A stretch of 11,945 nucleotides of DNA from JBPRGG01 sp051418075 (GCA_051418075.1 JBPRGG010000001.1:1-11945); one strand, 5' to 3'. Counted from the first letter of the stretch, positions 1-7,323 are shown. Numbers and translations are program-made. The notes: generated from the letters alone by a model not told the origin.

Positions 1-2577
1 CTGCCCACCCAGTATACTTCGAGAACTGTATTAGCTTATAGTGAACCTACAGATAATTGGGTTGATCCTGGAAGTTCCATAATTGCACCTGGAACAGGTG
101 TTTCGGTATATGTTGAGAGCGAAGATATTACAGGCGGTGCATTTAATGTAGATTTTACTGGGCCAGCAGTGACTGGTGATGTGAATGTTACTTTGACTAA
201 ACAAGGTTCATTTGAAGATGGTGGATGGAATCTTGTGGCTAATCCGTACCTTTGTACTGTTGACTGGGATGTTGAAACTGGCTGGAATAAATCCAATATT
301 AATAATTCCATTTATTTCTGGAATCAAGTCAGCCAAAGTTATAATGTTTATGTTGGATCTGGCGGTAGCAACTTAACCGGTGTTGCCACAGGAAGTGCCA
401 GCCAATATATTCCTGCAGGGCAGGCCTTTTTTGTAAAGGCCAGTAACGGTGGAACTTTTTCTGTCAATGAAGATGCCAAAGTAACAGATCAAAACCCAAC
501 CTTCCTACGAGAAAAAGCACCAAAGGATATTTTAAGAATTGCTCTCAAAAACTCTGACAATTTGGAGGATGAAGCAGTTATTCGATTTGGTGAAAATGCT
601 ACAGTGCAATTCGATAAAAACATGGATGCCGTAAAATGGTATGGAAATATATTAAATTTATCCAGTATCACACCGGACGGGAAAAAACTGGCGGTAAACA
701 CCTTACCTTATGGAGAAGCTAACAGCATTATTCCATTAGAAGTTAAGGTAAAACAAAAAGGTGATTATTCTATTTCTTTCTCGGGAATTCATAATTTTTC
801 TGATAATGTCTTAATATCACTTAAAGATAATTTGAATGGGAAGATTACTGCTGTAAATAATCAAACCATTTACCCCTTTAAGGTTACCGTAGATTCAAGT
901 AGTTATGTAGATAGATTTGAAATTATTTTTTCAACTCCTGTTATTTTTAGTTTTGATAATAAGAAGGCTAAAGCAGGCTCCTATGTTACAGTACCTCTAA
1001 CAGTAAAAAATTATGAGAATATCATAACTACACAATTTACCGTCAGATGGGATCAGGAACAACTTTCGTATCAGGAAGTTCAGAATTTTGGTATATCTTC
1101 AATGAGTACAGGCAATTTTGGAACTACAAATATAGAGAATGGGTATTTAACATTTTCCTGGGATCAGGCAGATTTGCAGCCCCAATCTTTAGCAGATGAT
1201 GAATCATTGTTTGATATTATTTTTAAATTGAAAAGCAGTCCGGGAGATTCTAGCGAAATATATTTAGATGATTTACCATTGACCATTGAAATTGCCAGTG
1301 GAGATCTGATCAAGCTTAATCATGAGGTGAATCCTGGTTGGATTGGTTCATTTAATAAAGTAAATGTTGCGGGACAAGTGAAGGATAGAAATGGTAAACC
1401 AATTGAGAATGTTAAGGTATCATTGTATGAAAATATTGATTCAATGGATACGTTAACTAATGAAGAAGGAACTTATCATTTTGAATTACTTGATAAAAAA
1501 CCTTATAATCTGAAAGTGGATTATACGCCTACAAATAACCTGATTCAAGGAGTCAGTACCATAGATATTGCTTATCTAAGAAGGCATATATTGGGTGTCA
1601 GCCAACTAACTGCTCCATTGGCTGTACTAGCCGGTGATGTGGACGGAAGCAAGTCTATCAGTACAATAGATATTGCGCATATAAGGAGCCATATTTTAGG
1701 TAAAACCTCGATCCTTCCAGTTAATAGGGCTTTTAAGTTTTATCCGGATGATTTAATTGATCAGGATCCGTTCTTAATTCCGGAAAATTTTAAAGTGGAA
1801 GATTATGACAAAGACTCTATTACAGTAGATTTTACCGGTATAAAATTAGGTGACGTGGATAATTCGTGGTCGAATACAAATATGCGTATCAGAGAAACAA
1901 ACCCAGTAGAATTCGCTGTTTTAAGTACCTTTGCCACTGAAGCAAGTGAAATTAACATTCCGATTTCAGTAAAAGGGTTTAAAGATATTAGCGCTTTTCA
2001 GTTTACCCTTGAATGGGATCCTAAAGTATTGGAATTTGTTAAGGTTAATGATAAAGATTTTGATGTTCATGTTGGAGAGCAAATGCGTAATAAAGGTATT
2101 GTTACCATTTCCTGGGATGATGTTCAGGGAGAAAGTATTTCAATTGCAGACAACTCGGATCTAATGAATCTAAGGTTTAAAGTAAAAGGAGGATCTGGTT
2201 CTAAATCTGATATTCAAATAACATCAAATTATACCGAGGCATTGGCTGCAGACAGAGAATTGAATCCGATCAGGTTTAATACTTTAGATGGTCATCTGGA
2301 GGTTCTGGGAGATTTAAATCAATTAAGGCTTCTACAGAATTATCCAAACCCATTTACTGATAATACCCATATTCAATTTATATTACCGGAAAGAGGACAG
2401 GTTGATATTTCTATTTATGATTCCTTTGGTCGTTTAATGCATCATATTAAGAAGATTTGTGATAAAGGATATAATAAGGTGGTAATTAATAAAAACGATA
2501 TTGGTAAAACAGGTTTATATCATTACAGTATTTATTTTAATGGTAATGTAAATACTAAACAAATGATATTGAAATGA
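1..2577 (+). CDS. T9SS-secreted cohesin/dockerin multidomain protein (5' end missing)
   Basis: The frame is open from the first base, so the gene starts upstream; the internal GTG at 169 is not the true start. The 858 visible residues begin with beta-rich modules (motifs such as GGWNLVANPY and IPAGQAFFVK) of the type found in large secreted Bacteroidota proteins. A cohesin-like domain (about 312-450) is followed by a carboxypeptidase-regulatory-like beta-sandwich (about 454-508). A dockerin-like region (about 510-622) has a calcium loop GDVDGSKSISTID at 545 and a further GDVDNS at 617. A second cohesin-like domain lies at about 635-768. The end (about 773-858), with NYPNPF at 780-785 and a final KQMILK, is a type A T9SS sorting domain, so the product should cross the outer membrane and be released or anchored to the surface. 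GC content is clearly lower than in the downstream genes. Role: probably surface adhesion or scaffolding (inferred); no catalytic domain is visible. Confidence 0.88.
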   Translation: MPTQYTSRTVLAYSEPTDNWVDPGSSIIAPGTGVSVYVESEDITGGAFNVDFTGPAVTGDVNVTLTKQGSFEDGGWNLVANPYLCTVDWDVETGWNKSNINNSIYFWNQVSQSYNVYVGSGGSNLTGVATGSASQYIPAGQAFFVKASNGGTFSVNEDAKVTDQNPTFLREKAPKDILRIALKNSDNLEDEAVIRFGENATVQFDKNMDAVKWYGNILNLSSITPDGKKLAVNTLPYGEANSIIPLEVKVKQKGDYSISFSGIHNFSDNVLISLKDNLNGKITAVNNQTIYPFKVTVDSSSYVDRFEIIFSTPVIFSFDNKKAKAGSYVTVPLTVKNYENIITTQFTVRWDQEQLSYQEVQNFGISSMSTGNFGTTNIENGYLTFSWDQADLQPQSLADDESLFDIIFKLKSSPGDSSEIYLDDLPLTIEIASGDLIKLNHEVNPGWIGSFNKVNVAGQVKDRNGKPIENVKVSLYENIDSMDTLTNEEGTYHFELLDKKPYNLKVDYTPTNNLIQGVSTIDIAYLRRHILGVSQLTAPLAVLAGDVDGSKSISTIDIAHIRSHILGKTSILPVNRAFKFYPDDLIDQDPFLIPENFKVEDYDKDSITVDFTGIKLGDVDNSWSNTNMRIRETNPVEFAVLSTFATEASEINIPISVKGFKDISAFQFTLEWDPKVLEFVKVNDKDFDVHVGEQMRNKGIVTISWDDVQGESISIADNSDLMNLRFKVKGGSGSKSDIQITSNYTEALAADRELNPIRFNTLDGHLEVLGDLNQLRLLQNYPNPFTDNTHIQFILPERGQVDISIYDSFGRLMHHIKKICDKGYNKVVINKNDIGKTGLYHYSIYFNGNVNTKQMILK

Positions 2578-2596
2578 TATGAAAGATTTAGGATAG

Positions 2597-2776
2597 ATGA
2601 TAAAGAGCGTTTTAATAACAATTTTTTTGATATTAATAGATTTTGGAATGTGTTTGGCCCAACCCGATCCACCCCCAAAAGAACCCATCCCCATAGACGG
2701 TGGTCTGATCTACCTGATCCTGGGTGGGTTAGCCATTGGCATTAAAAAAATCATGGATCATCGAAAAAAATCCTGA
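2597..2776 (+). CDS. Small PID-CTERM-like sorted protein with PIDGGL tail
   Basis: This 59-residue reading frame starts at ATG 2597, 19 bases after the stop of the T9SS gene, and may be cotranscribed with it. Residues 1-21 form a signal peptide (MIKSVLITIFLILID, cleavage probably at CLA/Q). Residues 22-32 are Pro-rich and acidic (QPDPPPKEPIP), followed by PIDGGL at 32-37, a hydrophobic helix (about 37-49) and a basic tail ending in DHRKKS. Short motif, membrane helix and basic cluster in that order is the classic plan of C-terminal sorting signals (PEP-CTERM style). I recall a Bacteroidota family of this form called PID-CTERM, but could not check it. Almost nothing lies between the two signals, so the mature peptide would be very short. 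The architecture is seen directly; the sorting role is inference from family resemblance. The processing enzyme is not in this window. Confidence 0.75.
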   Translation: MIKSVLITIFLILIDFGMCLAQPDPPPKEPIPIDGGLIYLILGGLAIGIKKIMDHRKKS

Positions 2777-2783
2777 TTTTTTT
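2764..2783 (+). terminator. AT-rich hairpin with T-run overlapping stop of small protein
   Basis: Seven A followed by TC (2764-2772) and GA followed by seven T (2775-2783) form a perfect 9-bp inverted repeat with only two bases between. It overlaps the stop codon of the PIDGGL gene. The stem is weak because it is nearly all A-T, but it ends in a T-run, so a weak (possibly bidirectional) terminator is plausible. Confidence 0.25.
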
Positions 2784-3163
2784 AAAACATTGACCCACAG
2801 TTGGATGTAGAAGAAGCAGAGGTGATTATTTGAATTTTGTTCGATTAGTTCTTTTCATTGTTATATTTTATATTTTTTTTCGGATTGCGTTTTAAAATCT
2901 TTATCACTATATTTAAACCGAATTTTTTACAAGGTTCAATCGATTTTAATGGTGTAAGAAAGATTTATTCAGATAATAACAGGAATATTCAAATTCTAAA
3001 ACCATTTACTTTGTTTATTTGTAATTTTTTTATAATAATGCCAGCTATACCTTACATAAGTGTTTATTAACCAATGATTACATTTTACATTTTTATCTTG
3101 CTAATTGGAATTTATTGATTAATTTGCAGCCGATTTTAGGTTTGTTTTCAAACTAATGCATCA
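2777..3163. other. AT-rich intergenic gap with possible broken small membrane ORF
   Basis: This 387-base gap is very AT-rich. No intact gene convinces me. In frame 1, from a TTG at 2830, there is a hydrophobic peptide (NFVRLVLFIVIFYIFFRIAF) that stops at a TAA just after position 2890. In frame 2 the text continues (FKIFITIFKPNFL) to a stop at 3068-3070. A single-base change in the T-runs near 2873-2893 would join them into one small membrane protein. The 3' end of the gap carries the likely promoter of the downstream dehydratase gene. Confidence 0.4.
3115..3144 (+). promoter_or_regulatory. Bacteroidota-type promoter for the dehydratase gene
   Basis: TTG (3115-3117), 19 bases, then TAGGTTTG (3137-3144) matches the Bacteroidota -33/-7 consensus (TTG, 17-23 bases, TAnnTTTG). 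The ATG at 3164 lies 19 bases downstream, so the leader would be very short. The last bases of the -7 box are part of a small hairpin (GTTTG-TTTT-CAAAC, 3140-3153) around the expected start of transcription. Confidence 0.45.
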
Positions 3164-5089
3164 ATGGTAAAACTTATTCAAAGCCTGAAAATACTACCCC
3201 GATGGATAATTATCCTGATTGACTTGTTTGTCTTTCACATATCCGTTATCCTCGCTTATTTCCTTCGTTTCAATTTTGACCTCAATGCCGTCTCCGACAG
3301 TAATATCCTGAAGGGCAGTTTGTTATATTTAAGTTGCGGCACAATTGCACTTTTTATTACACGTAGCTATACCGGCATTATACGCTATACCAGCCTGCAG
3401 GATGGCCTCAGGATCATTTATACCACCACCCTGGCCCTGGTTTTTACCATTCTGTTCAATTTCATGTATTTTCAGAATTATGGGGAGAATCTGATCCCGG
3501 TTTCGGTGATTATCATAAGTTACTTTAACTCCCTTATTTTCCTTTTTTATTACCGCTTTGCTGTCAAGTATGTTTTTTCCTACTATACCAATGCCATTCA
3601 GAAGAAAAACAGCATCATGATCTTTGGAGCAGGAAAATTCGGGCAAATGACCAAGCATATCATCGACCACGATACCACTACTAATCTAAAGGTGATTGGA
3701 TTCCTGGAGGATGATTCCCGTAAGATTGGAAAAAGCATTGAAGGGATCAAGATCTATGATGCCCGCAAAAGATTAGCCCAGATCCTGCAGCAATGTGGAG
3801 CCCGGGAAGTGATTATCTCTATTCAGGAAATCTCCCTAAGCCGCAAAAATGAAATTGTAGATGTTTGTTTACAACAAAATATCAAAGTTCGGAATGTGCC
3901 GGCCGTAGAAAAATGGGTCAAAGGAGAGCTAAGCCTGAAACAGATCCGTGATATCCGGATTGAAGACCTGCTGGGCCGGGACAGCATCACACTGGATAAT
4001 GTCAACATCAAAAAAGAACTGGCTGGCAAAAGGATCATGATCACTGGAGCAGCCGGATCTATTGGCAGTGAAATCGTCAGGCAGGCCATTCAGTACCGGC
4101 CAGAACTGATCATCCTGGTGGACCAGGCAGAATCAGCCCTGTTTGATTTCAATATGGAACTGGAAAAGTATAAATCCAAGGTCAACTTCACCCAGGTAAG
4201 CTATATTGCCGATATTTCCAATACCAACCGGATGCGCAATATTTTTGCTGAGCAAGCCCCCGATATTGTATTTCATGCAGCCGCTTACAAACATGTTCCG
4301 GTGATGGAAAGTAATCCCTCTGAAGCTATTGTATGCAACGTGAAAGGGACCAAGGTGGTAGCCGATCTATCTGTTGAATATGGGGTGGAAAAATTCGTGA
4401 TGATCTCTACCGACAAAGCCGTAAACCCCACCAACGTGATGGGTGCTTCCAAACGGATTGCTGAGATCTATGTACAATCACTTAATAACTATATCAATCT
4501 CAACACCAAAACCTTTAGCGCCAAGACTAAATTTATCACTACCAGGTTTGGTAACGTGCTGGGCTCCAATGGATCCGTGATCCCCTTGTTTAAAAAACAG
4601 ATCAAGAGCGGAGGCCCTATTACAGTTACGCATCCCGAAATCACCCGCTTTTTTATGACCATTCCCGAGGCCTGTCAGCTGGTGCTTGAAGCAGGTGCTA
4701 TGGGTAAAGGTGGCGAGATCTTTATCTTTGATATGGGACAATCAGTCAAGATCGTGGATCTGGCCAAAAAGATGATCCAGTTGTCAGGTTTACACCTTGG
4801 GCGCGATATTGAAATTGTATTTACCGGTTTGAGGGAAGGGGAGAAGCTGTATGAGGAGTTGCTGAACCAGGAAGAGAATACCCAGCCTACCCATCATCCC
4901 AAAATCATGATTGCCAAAGTCAGACAGGGAGTATATGAAAAGGTTACCCAGCAAATAGATGAATTGGTGAACGCAGCCGGAACGGATGATGAGTTTTATA
5001 TGGTGGGTATTATGAAGGAACTGGTGCCAGAGTTTAAGAGTAATTATTCCCGGTTTGAGGATCTGGATAAGAAAAAGATTTCTATCTAA
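3164..5089 (+). CDS. Membrane-bound nucleotide-sugar 4,6-dehydratase (WbpM/CapD family)
   Basis: This 641-residue protein has the usual full length of WbpM/PglF/CapD-type polysaccharide biosynthesis proteins. Four membrane helices (about 14-36, 50-67, 85-103, 111-130) precede a Rossmann-like domain starting with GAGKFGQ (155-161). The catalytic short-chain dehydrogenase domain carries the NAD-binding GAAGSIGS at 295-302 and HAAAYKHVPVMES at 371-383. The triad reads S415, M426, K430, with Met where most family members have Tyr; this is characteristic of the UDP-GlcNAc 4,6-dehydratase branch. The expected reaction is dehydration of a UDP-HexNAc to the 4-keto-6-deoxy sugar at the inner face of the cytoplasmic membrane, feeding capsule, exopolysaccharide or O-antigen. 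It stands alone here: no glycosyltransferase or transporter gene lies beside it. The family is certain; the substrate and inverting or retaining chemistry are inferred. Confidence 0.92.
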   Translation: MVKLIQSLKILPRWIIILIDLFVFHISVILAYFLRFNFDLNAVSDSNILKGSLLYLSCGTIALFITRSYTGIIRYTSLQDGLRIIYTTTLALVFTILFNFMYFQNYGENLIPVSVIIISYFNSLIFLFYYRFAVKYVFSYYTNAIQKKNSIMIFGAGKFGQMTKHIIDHDTTTNLKVIGFLEDDSRKIGKSIEGIKIYDARKRLAQILQQCGAREVIISIQEISLSRKNEIVDVCLQQNIKVRNVPAVEKWVKGELSLKQIRDIRIEDLLGRDSITLDNVNIKKELAGKRIMITGAAGSIGSEIVRQAIQYRPELIILVDQAESALFDFNMELEKYKSKVNFTQVSYIADISNTNRMRNIFAEQAPDIVFHAAAYKHVPVMESNPSEAIVCNVKGTKVVADLSVEYGVEKFVMISTDKAVNPTNVMGASKRIAEIYVQSLNNYINLNTKTFSAKTKFITTRFGNVLGSNGSVIPLFKKQIKSGGPITVTHPEITRFFMTIPEACQLVLEAGAMGKGGEIFIFDMGQSVKIVDLAKKMIQLSGLHLGRDIEIVFTGLREGEKLYEELLNQEENTQPTHHPKIMIAKVRQGVYEKVTQQIDELVNAAGTDDEFYMVGIMKELVPEFKSNYSRFEDLDKKKISI

Positions 5090-5239
5090 ATAATCAATTT
5101 TTTATTGTTTTTGAGATTTCTGCAAAAATAGGGGGCGACTCGTTCTTTCTGAAAACAGATGATTATTAAAGTGTCAGGTAATCTTCAATATGGCTCAATG
5201 ATTATACTGCCATCATTTCTACTTTTATAAATAAATAGT

Positions 5240-5313
5240 CTACCTTACTTCATCTTTTGTACAGGCCGGATGAGCAGCACTTTTTTTGTCTTGATACAAG
5301 CGTAAAAAAGAAA
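5240..5313 (+). repeat. Dispersed intergenic repeat, decayed copy A
   Basis: The sequence from CTACCTTAC to the A-run aligns by eye with 11406 onward. It keeps ctaccttac, ttttg, ggccgga, the T-run and the loop sequence CTTGAT, with about three quarters of bases the same. The inverted repeat that is perfect in copy B is broken here: only TGT-CTTGAT-ACA still pairs without gaps. The downstream ATCAAG is also absent. It lies in the same orientation as copy B. Confidence 0.6.
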
Positions 5314-5498
5314 CATTCAGATACTTAGAAGATGATTTCAGGCCTACCCGCTTTTTATTGCTTCAAATGCTTTCCCCTTTTCGTTGTTCTCTGATACCAT
5401 GTAGATAAGATCTGCCTTTAATTTAATAAATTATTCAACCTCCGCCGGCGGTCTGCATGCCGTCCTCAGCCATAGATAGCTGGTCCTGTCAAATCTTG

Positions 5499-5540
5499 TT
5501 CCAGCTTCCAGCTTCCAACTTCGAGCTTCGAGCTTCAAGC
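5499..5540. repeat. Tandem array of six 7-bp units (TTCCAGC-like)
   Basis: Six abutting heptamers read TTCCAGC, TTCCAGC, TTCCAAC, TTCGAGC, TTCGAGC, TTCAAGC. The variation is confined to units' fourth to sixth bases. The right end also forms a 7-bp inverted repeat around one base (CGAGCTT-C-AAGCTCG, 5529-5543). The array ends only five bases from the stop codon of the minus-strand gene. Confidence 0.85.
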
Positions 5541-5545
5541 TCGCA

Positions 5546-7114
5546 TTAAACCTTCATAGCATTGACAACCTTCCTTTTACCCGCCACATTCAGGGTATAA
5601 AGATCCTGCCTTCTGTCCTTCAGGTTCCTTACACTACCCTGAATATGCAACTCCTTCAGCAGGTCAAGGTCTACATCAGCGATCAAGGTCATTTCTGTGT
5701 TGGGAGTGGCCTCAGCTACGATCCCATTGTTGGGAAAGGCGAAATCACAAGGCGATAATACCGCTGATTGGGCGTACTGAATATCCATATTCCGCACTTT
5801 GGGCAGGTTTCCTACGCTGCCACTGATGGCCACATAGCATTCATTTTCAATAGCCCGGGCCTGGGCGCAGTACCTTACCCTCTGGTACCCATTCTGGGTA
5901 TCTGTAGCAAAGGGCACAAATAAAATTTGTAGGCCTTCCCTGGCCATAATGCGGGAAACTTCAGGAAATTCCACATCATAACAGATCGAGATCCCGATTT
6001 TACCGGAATCGGTATCAAACACCGCGATCTTATCTCCACCACTCATTCCCCAGTCGGTGTATTCCGAAGGGGTGATGTGGATCTTGTATTGGTAATCAAT
6101 GGTTCCATCGCGTCGGCACAGGCAGGCAACATTGTAAAGTTTATCATCCTCATAAACGGGCATGCTGCCGGCAATGATGTTCACGTTGTAGGATAAAGCA
6201 AATTCTACAAACTTGTTTTTGATGTCTTCTGAATAACCAGCCAGTCGTCTGATGGCCTGGGCGGTGCCCAACTCATTGAATTCAGCCATCAGGGGTACCA
6301 TAAACAGTTCCGGGAACAACAGGAAGTCGGCCTTGTAGCTACTAATGGCATCCACAAAGAACTCGGCATTCTCAAACAAGGAATCCAGGGAATTTACATT
6401 ACGCATCTGCCATTGTACCAGACCCAACCGGATAATCGACTTCTGTTCCTGCACGATCTTCTTTTTCTTGCTGTAATAGATGTTGTTCCATTCCAGTAAA
6501 GTGGCATAGGAGCGGGATTCATTGTCGCCTGGCATGTAGTTGGTCAACACCTTTTTTACCAGGAAATCATTGCTGATCTGAAAACTCATCACCGGATCAT
6601 AGATCTCCTTGGATTGAACTTTTTCAATATATTCTTCGGGGTCCAGTTTGTAGCTGTATTTAAAGTAATTCGGCATTCGTCCTCCGGCTACGATGGATTT
6701 CAGGTTTAGCTTTTCGCAGACATCTTTTCGGGCATCATAAAGCCGGCGGCCCAACCGCATGTTGCGGTATTCCGGGTGAACGATCACTTCTATGCCGTAC
6801 AAGACATCTCCGTCAGGATCATGCGTGTTGAATTCATAATTGTCCAGGATCTGTTCGTAAGTATGATCATCGCCATGTTTGTTGTAGTCGACAATAATGG
6901 ATAATACAAAAGCAATAACTTTTTCTTTATCATCAATACAGATCTGCCCTTCAGGAAAGATCTTGATCAGCTTTTTGATCTGTTTATAGCTCCAGTGCTC
7001 CTCAATATCGGGATAGGTGGCTGTCATTACTTCCACCATGTCATCATAATCGGAGATCTTAAGGTTTCGTAGTACGAGTTTATGTTCAGGTTCCTGATTT
7101 AATTCTTTTATCAT
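5546..7114 (-). CDS. GNAT acetyltransferase-nitrilase fusion protein
   Basis: The 522-residue product joins two enzymes. Residues about 1-215 form a GNAT N-acetyltransferase with motif A around VIVHPEYRNMRLGRRL (110-125); the acetyl-CoA loop R-x-x-G-x-G reads R117-N-M-R120-L-G122, so the first Gly is Arg. Residues about 228-510 form a carbon-nitrogen hydrolase with the Glu-Lys-Cys triad: E269 in LLFPELF, K344 in YQYKIHIT and C378 in GISICYDVEFPE. The fusion is a known architecture in Bacteroidota and other bacteria. It should be a soluble cytoplasmic amidase/acyltransferase whose substrate is unknown. The ATG at 7114 places the GNAT fold start normally. It converges on the dehydratase gene and diverges from hemC. 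Domains are certain; physiological substrate is not. Confidence 0.93.
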   Translation of the reverse strand: MIKELNQEPEHKLVLRNLKISDYDDMVEVMTATYPDIEEHWSYKQIKKLIKIFPEGQICIDDKEKVIAFVLSIIVDYNKHGDDHTYEQILDNYEFNTHDPDGDVLYGIEVIVHPEYRNMRLGRRLYDARKDVCEKLNLKSIVAGGRMPNYFKYSYKLDPEEYIEKVQSKEIYDPVMSFQISNDFLVKKVLTNYMPGDNESRSYATLLEWNNIYYSKKKKIVQEQKSIIRLGLVQWQMRNVNSLDSLFENAEFFVDAISSYKADFLLFPELFMVPLMAEFNELGTAQAIRRLAGYSEDIKNKFVEFALSYNVNIIAGSMPVYEDDKLYNVACLCRRDGTIDYQYKIHITPSEYTDWGMSGGDKIAVFDTDSGKIGISICYDVEFPEVSRIMAREGLQILFVPFATDTQNGYQRVRYCAQARAIENECYVAISGSVGNLPKVRNMDIQYAQSAVLSPCDFAFPNNGIVAEATPNTEMTLIADVDLDLLKELHIQGSVRNLKDRRQDLYTLNVAGKRKVVNAMKV

Positions 7115-7134
7115 AAATGCTTAATGTGTTTAAT

Positions 7135-7206
7135 ACTGGCTGTGGGGCCAGTTATTCTGATTTATATTGTTGTTTTTTAATGGGTTAGGTCTTTGCTGCC
7201 CGTTAA
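7135..7206 (-). promoter_or_regulatory. Two hairpins in the leader of the GNAT-nitrilase gene
   Basis: ACTGGC (7135-7140) and GCCAGT (7147-7152) pair perfectly around six bases, about 20 bases before the start codon. Further upstream TTAATGGG (7177-7184) and CCCGTTAA (7199-7206) pair over eight bases with one G-T wobble around a 14-base loop. Both would be in the roughly 95-base leader if transcription starts from the promoter at 7216-7245. Function is unknown. Confidence 0.35.
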
Positions 7207-7215
7207 TATCACCTG

Positions 7216-7245
7216 CAAAGCTACGCAATTTCCCTAAATAAGAAA
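7216..7245 (-). promoter_or_regulatory. Candidate promoter of GNAT-nitrilase gene
   Basis: Read on the minus strand, TTTC (7245-7242), 18 bases, then TAGCTTTG (7223-7216) fits the Bacteroidota -7 consensus TAnnTTTG exactly, with a weaker -33 match. It leaves a leader of about 95 bases before the ATG at 7114. Confidence 0.4.
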
Positions 7246-7323
7246 TTTAAAGCCTTAAGATATAAATTAACCTTCTCTTGCACCAGCTAACCTTTTTAAT
7301 AAAAATGATGCTAAAACAAATTC

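Larger units (their letters stand above)
5090..5545. other. Repeat-rich spacer between convergent genes
   Basis: No intact gene is seen in these 456 bases. From left to right it holds T-rich sequence after the dehydratase stop, a decayed copy of the dispersed repeat (5240-5313), a short minus-strand open stretch (5347-5430) whose translation looks protein-like, a GC-rich island containing the perfect palindrome CCGCCGGCGG (5442-5451), and a heptamer tandem array (5499-5540) that stops five bases before the neighbouring stop codon. Confidence 0.6.

Noticed and set aside
169..171. GTG at 169 as start of the T9SS gene
   Set aside because: The same frame is open and protein-like to position 1, so the GTG is internal to a longer gene.
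2858..3070. 70-codon TTG-start reading frame
   Set aside because: Its composition is that of AT-rich spacer and its start falls inside the other hydrophobic frame. Kept only as possible half of a broken small gene.
3329..3670. Minus-strand frame of 113 codons inside the dehydratase gene
   Set aside because: It is antisense to a clearly coding, motif-rich region and has no recognisable domain. The same reasoning removes the other antisense frames within hemC, the cyclophilin gene and the secreted-protein gene.
5499..5540. Heptamer array as a CRISPR array
   Set aside because: Units abut with no spacers and are only seven bases long. No Cas gene is present.
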